A DNA stretch of 20,557 nt from Flavobacteriales bacterium UBA4110. GTDB taxonomy: Bacteria; Bacteroidota; Bacteroidia; Flavobacteriales; Weeksellaceae. Below the pieces are notes generated by a model. It was not told the DNA's origin, did no database searches, and was given only the letters and a program-made list of their open reading frames with translations. The stretch is taken from assembly GCA_002383165.1 (NCBI GenBank), contig DFXK01000003.1:254275-274831 (forward strand). Reading direction: 5' to 3'. The number at the start of each line of letters is the position of its first letter. Position 1 is the stretch's first letter. This document shows positions 7,679 to 14,233 of the stretch, in pieces. A program made the position numbers and the translations under genes.

Positions 7679-9199
7679 ATGGATTTAGAATTTCAAAAAT
7701 ACAGCACGTTATCAAAATATGCTTTTCAGAATCGTTATCAGGATTTTGAGGAAACTAAAAGTTTTTCAAAAGAAGACTTAGGAGCGTATCCATTTGACAA
7801 GATGGAAGAGGAATGTGGCGTTTTCGGCTTACATTCCACCCAAGAGCTGGACACGTTTTCTTTGTCACAGTTTGGGCTTTTTGCGCTTCAGCATCGTGGT
7901 CAGGAAGCCTGTGGAATAGCAGTAGGAAATAAAGGCAAAATATTTTCTGTAAAAGATGAAGGTTTGGTTTTGGATGTTTTCAAAACAATTGAGGAACCCG
8001 AACAATTTATGGGAAGTACTGTTATAGGACATACCAGATATACTACTGCGGGCGACAAGAAAAAGTATAACTTTCAACCTTTTTTTGCGAAAAACGAATA
8101 TGACCAGATTATACTTTCCATCGCTCATAACGGTAATCTTACCAATGCCAAACAATTAAGGAAAGAATTGGAAGATGAAGGTGTGGTTTTCCGTGCCACC
8201 TCTGACACAGAGGTAATACTCAGGCTCATTCAAAAAAACTTGGATCTTGGACTGCGTGGCGCAATTAAAGCGACGATGGAGAAAATAGAAGGTGCCTATT
8301 CTGTAGTTGGGATTACGAGAAATAAATTTTTTGCGTTCAGAGACTTCAATGGAATCAGACCATTAGTTTTGGGAGCAATAGATGAAAACACTTTTGTGGT
8401 AGCATCAGAAAGCTGTGCTTTGGATGGAGTAGGAGCGCAATACGTTCGTGATATTTTGCCTGGTGAGATTGTTTACACTAGCGATAATGAAAAAGGATTG
8501 CAATCCTATCTTGTAAAAGAAGACTGTGTGAATAGAATCTGTGCTTTCGAATATATATACTTTGCAAGGCCAGATTCTACACTAGAAGGTATCAATGTCC
8601 ACGAAGTTCGGGAAAAATCCGGAATGAAGATCTGGGAACAGGCGCCTGTGGATGCAGATATTGTTATAGGCGTTCCAGATTCCGGTGTGCCTGCTGCCAT
8701 CGGTTTTTCCAAAGCTTCAGGCATCCCTTTCAGACCGGTTCTCATAAAAAACAGATATATCGGACGCTCGTTCATTATTCCATCTCAGGAAATGAGAGAA
8801 CATTTTGTAAATCTAAAACTAAATCCTATCACCTCCGAGATGAAAGACAAAAGAGTAGTCATTATAGACGATTCTATAGTCAGAGGAACGACATCAAAAC
8901 GTTTGGTCAAGATTCTTAAAAATGCAGGTGTGAAGGAGATTCATTTCAGAAGCGTGTCGCCGCCCATTGTAGCACCTTGCTTTTTAGGCATAGATACGCC
9001 TACCAAAGACGATCTTATCTCCGCCAATATGTCGAAAGATGAGCTTAAAGATTACCTTGCTGTAGACAGCCTAGAATTTCTGAGTGTAGAAAATCTGGTA
9101 GAAATCCTGGGTTCTCCGGATCATTGTTTCGGGTGCTTTACAGAAAAATACCCTGTAAAAAACCCAGATGAGCTGGCTTTTGTAGATCAAGGTGATTAA
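7679..9199 (+). CDS. purF: Amidophosphoribosyltransferase
   Basis: PurF makes phosphoribosylamine from PRPP and glutamine, the first committed step of purine synthesis. The glutaminase domain starts at Cys46 (EEECGVFGLHS), exposed after removal of a propeptide, and continues with HRGQEACGIA, GHTRYTTAG, AHNGNLTNA and TSDTEVI. The PRPP site is VVIIDDSIVRGTTSKRL. Four cysteines match the Fe-S ligands known from the Bacillus enzyme: ICAFEYIYFARPDS, SPPIVAPCFLGID, and the pair in CFGCFTEKYP. So this is probably the oxygen-sensitive [4Fe-4S] type. The predicted 45-residue propeptide is longer than the 11 residues of Bacillus. Met42 is an alternative start that would leave only three residues before Cys46. 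The gene is second in the operon behind purC. Confidence 0.95.
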   Translation: MDLEFQKYSTLSKYAFQNRYQDFEETKSFSKEDLGAYPFDKMEEECGVFGLHSTQELDTFSLSQFGLFALQHRGQEACGIAVGNKGKIFSVKDEGLVLDVFKTIEEPEQFMGSTVIGHTRYTTAGDKKKYNFQPFFAKNEYDQIILSIAHNGNLTNAKQLRKELEDEGVVFRATSDTEVILRLIQKNLDLGLRGAIKATMEKIEGAYSVVGITRNKFFAFRDFNGIRPLVLGAIDENTFVVASESCALDGVGAQYVRDILPGEIVYTSDNEKGLQSYLVKEDCVNRICAFEYIYFARPDSTLEGINVHEVREKSGMKIWEQAPVDADIVIGVPDSGVPAAIGFSKASGIPFRPVLIKNRYIGRSFIIPSQEMREHFVNLKLNPITSEMKDKRVVIIDDSIVRGTTSKRLVKILKNAGVKEIHFRSVSPPIVAPCFLGIDTPTKDDLISANMSKDELKDYLAVDSLEFLSVENLVEILGSPDHCFGCFTEKYPVKNPDELAFVDQGD

Positions 9200-9206
9200 T
9201 ATTTGG

Positions 9207-9285
9207 GCAGCATTGTCCGTCTTCCACTCCCGCTTTTTTCTTTTTTGGCAAAAAAAGAATAAGAGCTCCGCTCAAGCCGGGCTGC
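9207..9285. repeat. Intergenic palindromic repeat, family A (copy 1)
   Basis: The element is bounded by GCAGC (9207-9211) and GCTGC (9281-9285), which are inverted to each other. Its core is a hairpin of a T-rich arm and an A-rich arm around GGC (about 9232-9266). Its right end, read on the minus strand, matches 18 of 21 bases of the sequence at 20537-20557. I recognise this type (GCAGCCCG...GGAGC, then a T/A-rich hairpin) as a multicopy intergenic element in Chryseobacterium, from memory. Confidence 0.6.
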
Positions 9286-9314
9286 TGTAATTCGATAATA
9301 AAACATAAACATTT

Positions 9315-9348
9315 CCACCTAACAAATTTTGTTAGGTGGATTTTTTTT
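9315..9348 (+). terminator. Intrinsic terminator of purC-purF operon
   Basis: CCACCTAACA / TGTTAGGTGG form a 10-bp perfect stem with a 5-nt loop, and after one base there is a run of eight T (9341-9348). It lies about 115 bp after the purF stop, beyond the repeat element at 9207-9285, so that element is probably transcribed as part of the purF 3' UTR. Confidence 0.85.
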
Positions 9349-9359
9349 GATCACCAGAC

Positions 9360-9384
9360 AAAAAAACCCCAACCGAAGTTGGGG
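9360..9384 (-). terminator. Intrinsic terminator on minus strand, UUCG tetraloop
   Basis: The stem is 7 bp, five of them GC pairs, with a C(UUCG)G loop on the minus strand, followed by seven T. It has no protein gene to serve, which is the main support for the candidate small RNA. Confidence 0.75.
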
Positions 9385-9486
9385 TAAAAACTAATAACCA
9401 TGAAAACTCAAATTAAACATGAGAATCGAAAATTATGATACAATTACTGTGCCAAAACCATCCGATTCTTCGAAAAAGAATTTTCT
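9360..9486 (-). ncRNA. Candidate small RNA, antisense-oriented upstream of ndk
   Basis: On the minus strand a -7 box TATGTTTG (9498-9491) is followed about 100 nt later by a textbook terminator: CCCCAAC, UUCG tetraloop, GTTGGGG, then seven T (9384-9360). The plus strand has no U-run after this hairpin, so it must serve minus-strand transcription, yet no protein gene on that strand precedes it. The interval can fold a 5' hairpin (ATTCTT / AAGAAT around TTTCG). The longest reading frame from an ATG is only 17 codons and has no support. No good -33 TTG is seen, and I cannot assign a known RNA family. Confidence 0.35.
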
Positions 9487-9487
9487 G

Positions 9488-9519
9488 TTGCAAACATACG
9501 TATAAAAATTGTAAGTTTG
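9488..9519 (+). promoter_or_regulatory. Promoter of ndk
   Basis: TTG at 9488-9490 and TAAGTTTG at 9512-9519 are 21 nt apart, a full -33/-7 match. Predicted leader is about 20 nt. It overlaps the minus-strand -7 box of the candidate small RNA (9498-9491), so the two start sites would compete. Confidence 0.75.
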
Positions 9520-9547
9520 TAACACTTTAAAAAAATATTTAAAAAAA

Positions 9548-9967
9548 ATGTCAGGAAAAATCACATTTACCATGATTAAGCCAGATGCAGTTGCAGATGG
9601 ACATATTGGTGCGATTCTTGGAAAAATCAGCGAAGCTGGTTTCAAAATCAAAGCGATGAAGCTTACACAGCTTACAGTAGCAGACGCAAAAAAATTCTAT
9701 GAGGTACACGCAGAAAGACCTTTCTATGGAGAATTGGTAGAATTTATGTCTTCTGGACCAATCGTTGCGGCAGTTCTTGAAAAAGACAATGCAGTAGAAG
9801 ATTTCAGAACTACAATTGGTGCTACTAATCCTGCTGAAGCGGCTGAAGGAACTATTAGAAAACTTTTCGCAAGAAGCATTGGAGAAAATGCTGTTCACGG
9901 TTCTGACTCTGACGAGAATGCTCTTATCGAAGCTCAATTCCATTTTTCAGGGAGAGAGATTTTTTAA
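9548..9967 (+). CDS. ndk: Nucleoside diphosphate kinase
   Basis: Ndk moves the gamma phosphate from ATP to nucleoside diphosphates through a phosphohistidine, balancing NTP and dNTP pools. The 139-residue protein has MIKPDAV (Lys11) near its start, HAERPFYGELVEFMSSGP (54-71), and the catalytic His117 in NAVHGSDS. These are all the family's key motifs and the length is standard. The start follows its promoter by about 30 nt. The upstream purine operon ends at its own terminator, so ndk is a separate unit even though the pathways are related. Confidence 0.97.
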   Translation: MSGKITFTMIKPDAVADGHIGAILGKISEAGFKIKAMKLTQLTVADAKKFYEVHAERPFYGELVEFMSSGPIVAAVLEKDNAVEDFRTTIGATNPAEAAEGTIRKLFARSIGENAVHGSDSDENALIEAQFHFSGREIF

Positions 9968-9990
9968 TTTTTTCTGAAAATTACAGAATA

Positions 9991-10024
9991 AAAACAGGCT
10001 GCCAATTTTGGCAGCCTGTTTTTT
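9991..10024 (+). terminator. Intrinsic terminator of ndk
   Basis: AAAACAGGCTGCC / GGCAGCCTGTTTT form a 13-bp stem with a 6-nt loop and continue into TTTT. It lies 23 bp after the ndk stop. Confidence 0.88.
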
Positions 10025-10040
10025 GTGGTTGTTTGTCACT

Positions 10041-10135
10041 AGCCCCGATAGGAACGGCATCCTTTTTTTTGCAAAGGAATAAGCCTGGGCAAAAAAGATA
10101 TAGTGGATAGCGGGAATGGCTCCTAAAAAGCAGCC
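10041..10135. repeat. Intergenic repeat, family B
   Basis: The stretch runs from AGCCCCGATAGGAACGGCAT through a run of nine T, an A-rich middle, to GCGGGAATGGCTCC and CAGCC at about 10131-10135. It is non-coding, much richer in G and C than its flanks, and of a type I recall as a common multicopy intergenic element in flavobacteria (AGCCCCGAT ... GCGGGA ... GGCTCC). Only one copy is in the window, so its repeat status rests on recall. Confidence 0.45.
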
Positions 10136-10162
10136 GACTAAAGCAAATAACGCGAGAAACTA

Positions 10163-10813
10163 TTAAATTTTCAAAAGTTCTATAGTGTGTTCGGGATTTT
10201 CTGACGAGAAAACAGCGTTGCCTGCAACCAATACATCTGCACCGGCTTCGAAAAGTTTGGAAGCATTGTCCAGATTCACGCCTCCATCTACCTGAATCAG
10301 TGCTGTGGAATTGTTACTAACGATTAAATCTTTCGTTTCTTTAATCTTTTTATACGTATTTTGAATAAACTTCTGGCCTCCAAAACCCGGATTGACGCTC
10401 ATCAATAAAACCAGATCTACGTCTGAAATTATGTCTTCCAGCATTAGTACTGGCGTTGCAGGATTGAGAACGACACCAGCTTTCGCTCCTTTGTTCTGAA
10501 TCTGATGTATAGTTCTGTGAAGATGTGTACAAGCTTCGTAATGAACTGAAATGAGATCTGCACCAAAGTCTATAAATTCTTCTACATATTTTTCAGGTTC
10601 TACAATCATCAGGTGAACATCTACAAATTTTTTAGCATATTGCTGAACGGTTTTCATCACCGGAAATCCGAAAGAGATATTGGGGACAAAACGGCCGTCC
10701 ATCACATCTACGTGAAACCAGTCTGCCTGAGAGTTGTTTAGCATTTCGATGTCTCTCTGAAGATTTCCAAAATCTGCAGACAAAAGCGATGGTGCTATGA
10801 GTTTGTTTTTCAT
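10163..10813 (-). CDS. rpe: Ribulose-phosphate 3-epimerase
   Basis: Rpe interconverts ribulose 5-phosphate and xylulose 5-phosphate in the pentose phosphate pathway. The 216-residue TIM barrel shows APSLLSADF (7-15), the metal and catalytic residues His34 and Asp36 in WFHVDVMDGRFVPN, His67 in DVHLMI, MSVNPGFGGQKF (138-149), Asp176 in QVDGGV, and a C-terminal phosphate loop GADVLVAGNAVF. All expected active-site residues are present. It starts 22 bp after the stop of the M42 peptidase gene on the same strand, so the two are probably co-transcribed, although no functional link is evident. Confidence 0.96.
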   Translation of the reverse strand: MKNKLIAPSLLSADFGNLQRDIEMLNNSQADWFHVDVMDGRFVPNISFGFPVMKTVQQYAKKFVDVHLMIVEPEKYVEEFIDFGADLISVHYEACTHLHRTIHQIQNKGAKAGVVLNPATPVLMLEDIISDVDLVLLMSVNPGFGGQKFIQNTYKKIKETKDLIVSNNSTALIQVDGGVNLDNASKLFEAGADVLVAGNAVFSSENPEHTIELLKI

Positions 10814-10835
10814 TTTATACTTACTTTTTATTTTA

Positions 10836-11912
10836 TTAATGATATTTCAACTTCATTGTTGGTTCAATTTTTAGAAGACTTTCGTAAATTAATTGAATGA
10901 CATTCGCAACGTCTTCTTTTGAAACCATTTCTACCGTGGTGTGCATATATCGCAAAGGCAAGGATATCAATGCACTGGGAACGCCGCCGTTAGAGTGTGC
11001 GAAGGCATCTGTATCCGTACCTGTTGCACGGCTTGCTGCAGCTCGTTGGAAAGGGATTTCTTTTTCTTTGGCTGTGTTGATAATCAATTCTCGAATAGTG
11101 TGATGAACGCTTGGCGCAAAGAAGACTACAGGACCGTCGCCACATTTCTGGTCACCTTCTTTTTTCTTTTCGATCATTGGCGTAGTGGTATCGTGGGTCA
11201 CATCGGTTACAATCGCTATGTTTGGTTTTATAGTGTCGGCAATCATATCTGCGCCATAAAGTCCTACCTCTTCCTGTACAGAATTGGTAATGTATAATCC
11301 GAACGGCAATTCATTTTTATTTTCTTTCAGTAGTCTTGCCACTTCTGCAATCATAAAGCCACCAATACGGTTATCTAAGGCACGGCAAACAAAGTATCTG
11401 TCGTTCAGTTCAAAAAACTCATCAGGGTAAGTGATCATACAACCTACGAATATTCCCAAATCTTCCACTTCTTTTTTGGAAGTGGCGCCACAATCGATGA
11501 AAATATTATCAATCTTTGGAGTTGGTTCATTTTGATTAGCACTTCTGGTATGGATTGCCGGCCAGCCGAAAACACCTTTTACAATGCCTTTTTCACCGTG
11601 AATATGAACCACTTTAGAAGGAGCGATGGTTTGGTCCGAGCCACCATTTCTGATGACGTAGATCAATCCATCATCTGTGATATAATTAACGTACCAGCTT
11701 ATTTCGTCTGCATGTGCTTCTATCACCACTTTGAAATCTGCATCCGGATTGATTATTCCATAAGCGGTACCATAATGGTCTACCTCAATTTTATCCACAT
11801 AAGGTCTGATGTAATTCATCCAGATTTTCTGGCCATTATGCTCATAGCCAGTGGGAGATGCTGTATTAAGATATTGTTCTAAAAACTGAATCGATTTTTT
11901 TTCGAATTTCAT
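10836..11912 (-). CDS. M42 family metallopeptidase (glutamyl aminopeptidase / endoglucanase-like)
   Basis: M42 peptidases are cytosolic dinuclear-metal aminopeptidases that form large complexes and trim peptides. The 358-residue protein keeps the full set of ligands: His67 (EAHADE), bridging Asp180 (CRALDNRIGG), the Glu214 base with Glu215 (SVQEEVG), Asp237 (VTDVTHD) and His324 (RYMHTTVEMV). The motif SRATGTDTDAFAHSNGGVPSA is also typical. Some relatives carry the old label endoglucanase, which I would not trust. Its start lies 57 bp from that of the divergent DUF4294 gene, so their control regions overlap. It leads a probable operon with rpe. Confidence 0.93.
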   Translation of the reverse strand: MKFEKKSIQFLEQYLNTASPTGYEHNGQKIWMNYIRPYVDKIEVDHYGTAYGIINPDADFKVVIEAHADEISWYVNYITDDGLIYVIRNGGSDQTIAPSKVVHIHGEKGIVKGVFGWPAIHTRSANQNEPTPKIDNIFIDCGATSKKEVEDLGIFVGCMITYPDEFFELNDRYFVCRALDNRIGGFMIAEVARLLKENKNELPFGLYITNSVQEEVGLYGADMIADTIKPNIAIVTDVTHDTTTPMIEKKKEGDQKCGDGPVVFFAPSVHHTIRELIINTAKEKEIPFQRAAASRATGTDTDAFAHSNGGVPSALISLPLRYMHTTVEMVSKEDVANVIQLIYESLLKIEPTMKLKYH

Positions 11913-11938
11913 ATAATTAAGGAATGATTTTTGATTTG

Positions 11939-11946
11939 TACTTTTG
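11939..11946 (+). promoter_or_regulatory. -7 box of DUF4294 gene
   Basis: TACTTTTG matches TAnnTTTG. It predicts a start near 11953 and leaves about 15 nt before the ATG at 11970, with a GTAAAAG just upstream of it. This argues for the 11970 start over ATG 11955, which would sit at the transcript end. Confidence 0.5.
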
Positions 11947-11969
11947 CTGTTTTTATGAGAGTAAAAGTA

Positions 11970-12674
11970 ATGAATTTAAATAAATTTTTCCCTTTTCTTT
12001 TTCTATTCGTTGGCATCATGTGCTATTCCCAGCAGGATACGCTTAAGGTTACTTCGTTTGATGATATTCCGAAAAGTAGATTACAAAAGGATGAATACGG
12101 TAATGAGTATTTTTATGACGAAGTTCAGAAAGCAAAGATATACAAGATCAATGGAGAGCAGGTAATTGTTTTAGATGAACTTACACTGAGAGCAAATCCG
12201 CATTTTAATAACCAGTTAGATCGGAATTATTATTTCTTTCTCAATAAGAAATTAAACAGAGTATACCCGCTTTTTTTAGATGCTTTGGAGCAATATAATA
12301 GTATAAAATCCGAAAGCACTAATATGAATAATGCAGAACGTAACAGATATATAAAGCAAAGACAGACCGAATTGGCAGCCAGCTATGAAAAGCAACTCCG
12401 TGATCTTACTACTACAGAAGGTCAGGTTTTTGCAAAACTGATGAGCAGAGCTACTGGAAAAACAGTATATGATATTATTAAGGAACTTAGAGGTGGTTGG
12501 AGCGCTTTCTGGTGGAATGTTAAAGGTAATATTGCAGATGTTAGCCTAAAAACGCCCTATGACCCCCATAGGTTTCGGGATGATCTCTTTATAGAATCTC
12601 TATTGCAGTCTAATTGGAATCTTGGTTATCTGCAGCCATATCCGGGCGCTAGCGATTTCAAAGTAAATAAATAA
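11970..12674 (+). CDS. DUF4294 domain secreted protein
   Basis: The 234-residue protein begins with a clear signal peptide (MNLNKFFPFLFLFVGIMCYS, then QQD), so it acts in the periplasm or at the outer membrane. The mature part contains DEYGNEYFYDEV, a stretch around EQVIVLDELTLRANPHF, RVYPLFLDALEQYNSI and GKTVYDIIKELRGGWSAFWW, which I recognise as the DUF4294 family of Bacteroidota. The family function is unknown. The middle is a charged helical segment and the C-terminus is rich in aromatic residues (WSAFWWNVKGN). I take the start at 11970, not the earlier in-frame ATGs, because the hydrophobic core then sits correctly and the promoter box lies upstream. It converges on the LolA-like gene across a shared terminator. 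Confidence 0.85.
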   Translation: MNLNKFFPFLFLFVGIMCYSQQDTLKVTSFDDIPKSRLQKDEYGNEYFYDEVQKAKIYKINGEQVIVLDELTLRANPHFNNQLDRNYYFFLNKKLNRVYPLFLDALEQYNSIKSESTNMNNAERNRYIKQRQTELAASYEKQLRDLTTTEGQVFAKLMSRATGKTVYDIIKELRGGWSAFWWNVKGNIADVSLKTPYDPHRFRDDLFIESLLQSNWNLGYLQPYPGASDFKVNK

Positions 12675-12675
12675 A

Positions 12676-12703
12676 AAAAGCACTACAACCAAGTAGTGCT
12701 TTT
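12676..12703. terminator. Bidirectional terminator between DUF4294 and LolA-like genes
   Basis: An 11-bp perfect stem (AAAAGCACTAC / GTAGTGCTTTT) with a 6-nt loop starts 2 bp after one stop codon and ends 6 bp before the other. T- and A-runs on its two sides allow use in both directions. Confidence 0.85.
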
Positions 12704-12708
12704 CTGTT

Positions 12709-13350
12709 TTATAACTCAGTAATCAGGTAATTCTGATATTTTGATTTGTCAAATGTAAATAAATTGGGAGACAATTTTTGGTTTTCTTTATAATCACTGA
12801 TCCCTATTACTGCCACCTCATTGGTGGTGGTAATCTGTTCTAGTTTTATAAGTTTTTTCTGAGGTGTATTAACATATAAAGTGACATTCTTCAGACCATT
12901 ATTTTTTACAGGAACCATTTTAATAATATCAACAGGAATTCCGCTCATTGTTTTTTTACCGGAATAAGTCACATTATATTCTTTTTTATAAGAATCAAGA
13001 TAGCTCAGCGGTGAGAAATGAATTTGCTCATCATTAGGTTTAGAAATAGTCACCTCTTTATCTTCATCACTGATATTGTATAGTTTATTTCCGTCAAATA
13101 CCTGTTCAACTCCCATTATTTTTAACTTGTAGCGGGTGTTATCCGAATAGAAAATACCCGTCTGACTACGAAGATTTTTACCAGACCCGGAAGTGTAAGA
13201 GAATTTGAAATATGAATTTTTTTTACTCTTATAGTTTCTCGTTACATCATCCAAAATCTTTTGTGATTTACTGTCGATAGTTTGTGAATGAGCAGCAAAG
13301 CCGGCTCCTAAAATCGTTAAAGTTAAAAGTGGCCTTAAATAATTTTTCAT
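12709..13350 (-). CDS. LolA-like outer-membrane lipoprotein carrier
   Basis: The 213-residue protein has a signal peptide (about 1-22, cut near AAHSQ) and a LolA/LolB-type beta architecture: alternating short strands such as FKFSYTSGSGKNLRSQTGIF, NTRYKLKIMGVEQVFDGNKL, KEVTISKP and KNVTLYVNTPQKKLIKLEQI. LolA shuttles lipoproteins across the periplasm between LolCDE and the outer membrane. In Bacteroidota several LolA-like paralogues exist and not all are proven carriers, so I withhold the gene symbol. The phrase DGNKLYNISDEDKEV is the usual LolA-like 'apply and test' strand pair. It has its own promoter at 13375-13403. It is convergent with the DUF4294 gene and both are envelope proteins. Confidence 0.82.
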   Translation of the reverse strand: MKNYLRPLLTLTILGAGFAAHSQTIDSKSQKILDDVTRNYKSKKNSYFKFSYTSGSGKNLRSQTGIFYSDNTRYKLKIMGVEQVFDGNKLYNISDEDKEVTISKPNDEQIHFSPLSYLDSYKKEYNVTYSGKKTMSGIPVDIIKMVPVKNNGLKNVTLYVNTPQKKLIKLEQITTTNEVAVIGISDYKENQKLSPNLFTFDKSKYQNYLITEL

Positions 13351-13374
13351 TTATAAATTGATTGTAATTTTAAA

Positions 13375-13403
13375 CAAAGGTAGTTTTTCAATATTGATGC
13401 CAA
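13375..13403 (-). promoter_or_regulatory. Promoter of LolA-like gene
   Basis: On the minus strand TTG (13403-13401) lies 18 nt upstream of TACCTTTG (13382-13375), close to the -33/-7 layout. The predicted leader is about 20 nt. Confidence 0.6.
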
Positions 13404-13456
13404 TATTTTTTACTGATAAAATTATGTTAAGATTTATAAACACTTTAAGTCGGATT

Positions 13457-14051
13457 CTAAGGCAAAATAAAAAAGAAAACGGCACAAAAATGCAGCGTGC
13501 TACCACCTAGAACAAACAAATGCCATATTGGATGGTAAAATGGTTTTCTGTCCTTTGCATAAAAATAAACCCCTAGTGTATAACATAATCCGCCAAGAAT
13601 TATCAGCGTTAGTGCACCAGTGGAAAGATTTTCTATCATTAGTTTAATAGCAATAATGGCTGCCCAACCCATCAAAGCATAGAGAGAGTGATATTTTTTC
13701 ATTGTTTCTTAATGGAGAAAATTTAAAAATAAAACCAATCAACGCCATTCCCCAAATGACACCAAACATACTCCAGCCCCAGGCACCTTTCAGACCGAGA
13801 AGAGCGATGGGCGTGTAGGTTCCGGCGATGAGAAGGTAGATACTGAGATGGTCGATTCTTTGGCAAATCTTTTTCCACTTTAGTTTATAAACCGCGTGAT
13901 AAACGGTAGATGCGGAATAGAGTAGTATCAAACTAATCCCGAAGACCAAGGAAGACGCAATCGCAATCCCACTACCGCTAATCGCTGAATAGTAAATCAT
14001 CAGAATCAATGCAACAACGGAAAGTATAACCCCAAGACCAATTGAATGCAA
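13457..14051 (-). pseudogene. Decayed second copy of hemolysin III gene, frameshifted and 5'-truncated
   Basis: Bases 13461-14039 align without gaps to 15306-15886 in the intact copy except for a 2-nt deletion near 13684-13689 (GAGAGAGTG here, GAGAGAAAGTG there). I count about 22-26 substitutions by eye, so about 95-96% identity. The deletion shifts the frame after EKISLSL, so one half reads to CFDGLGSHYCY and stops, while the C-terminal half (from YALMGWAAII) is in another frame. At 14039/14040 similarity ends abruptly and the native N-terminal residues, including VITHG, are missing. The frame stays open upstream for about 20 codons without ATG; only TTG 14051 could start it. The copy therefore cannot make the normal seven-helix protein. 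Confidence 0.9.
13461..14039 (-). repeat. Direct repeat of hlyIII, left copy
   Basis: This 579-bp block is paired with 15306-15886 in the same orientation. The two repeats enclose the AEC transporter gene, so recombination between them would delete that gene and leave a single hybrid hlyIII. Confidence 0.9.
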
Positions 14052-14208
14052 TTGTTTTATGTCATTAAAAAGATTGTCTGTTTCAAGGTTTTGAAAATCA
14101 TTGGTTTAATGTTTTATTATTTTTAAATTCAATAAAAATGAAACTATTTTGCAATTAATGAATGATAAAATTTGTTTGATATTTTTACGAGATTTATAAT
14201 CAACTTCT

Positions 14209-14216
14209 TAACTTTG
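14209..14216 (+). promoter_or_regulatory. -7 box of AEC transporter gene
   Basis: TAACTTTG matches TAnnTTTG 17 nt before the start codon. No TTG is at the ideal -33 distance. Confidence 0.5.
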
Positions 14217-14233
14217 CAGGATAATCAAGACGA

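Noticed and set aside
9315..9348. Hairpin after purF as a riboswitch or attenuator of ndk
   Set aside because: A perfect stem followed by eight T is a plain terminator, and ndk has its own promoter downstream of it.
9401..9439. 12-codon plus-strand frame MKTQIKHENRKL after the UUCG hairpin
   Set aside because: No plus-strand promoter precedes it, and the region is better explained as the antisense of a minus-strand RNA.
9551..9943. 130-codon minus-strand open frame inside ndk
   Set aside because: Serine- and cysteine-rich antisense shadow of a highly conserved gene.
11532..11882. 116-codon plus-strand open frame inside the M42 peptidase gene
   Set aside because: Antisense shadow without start signals or known motifs.
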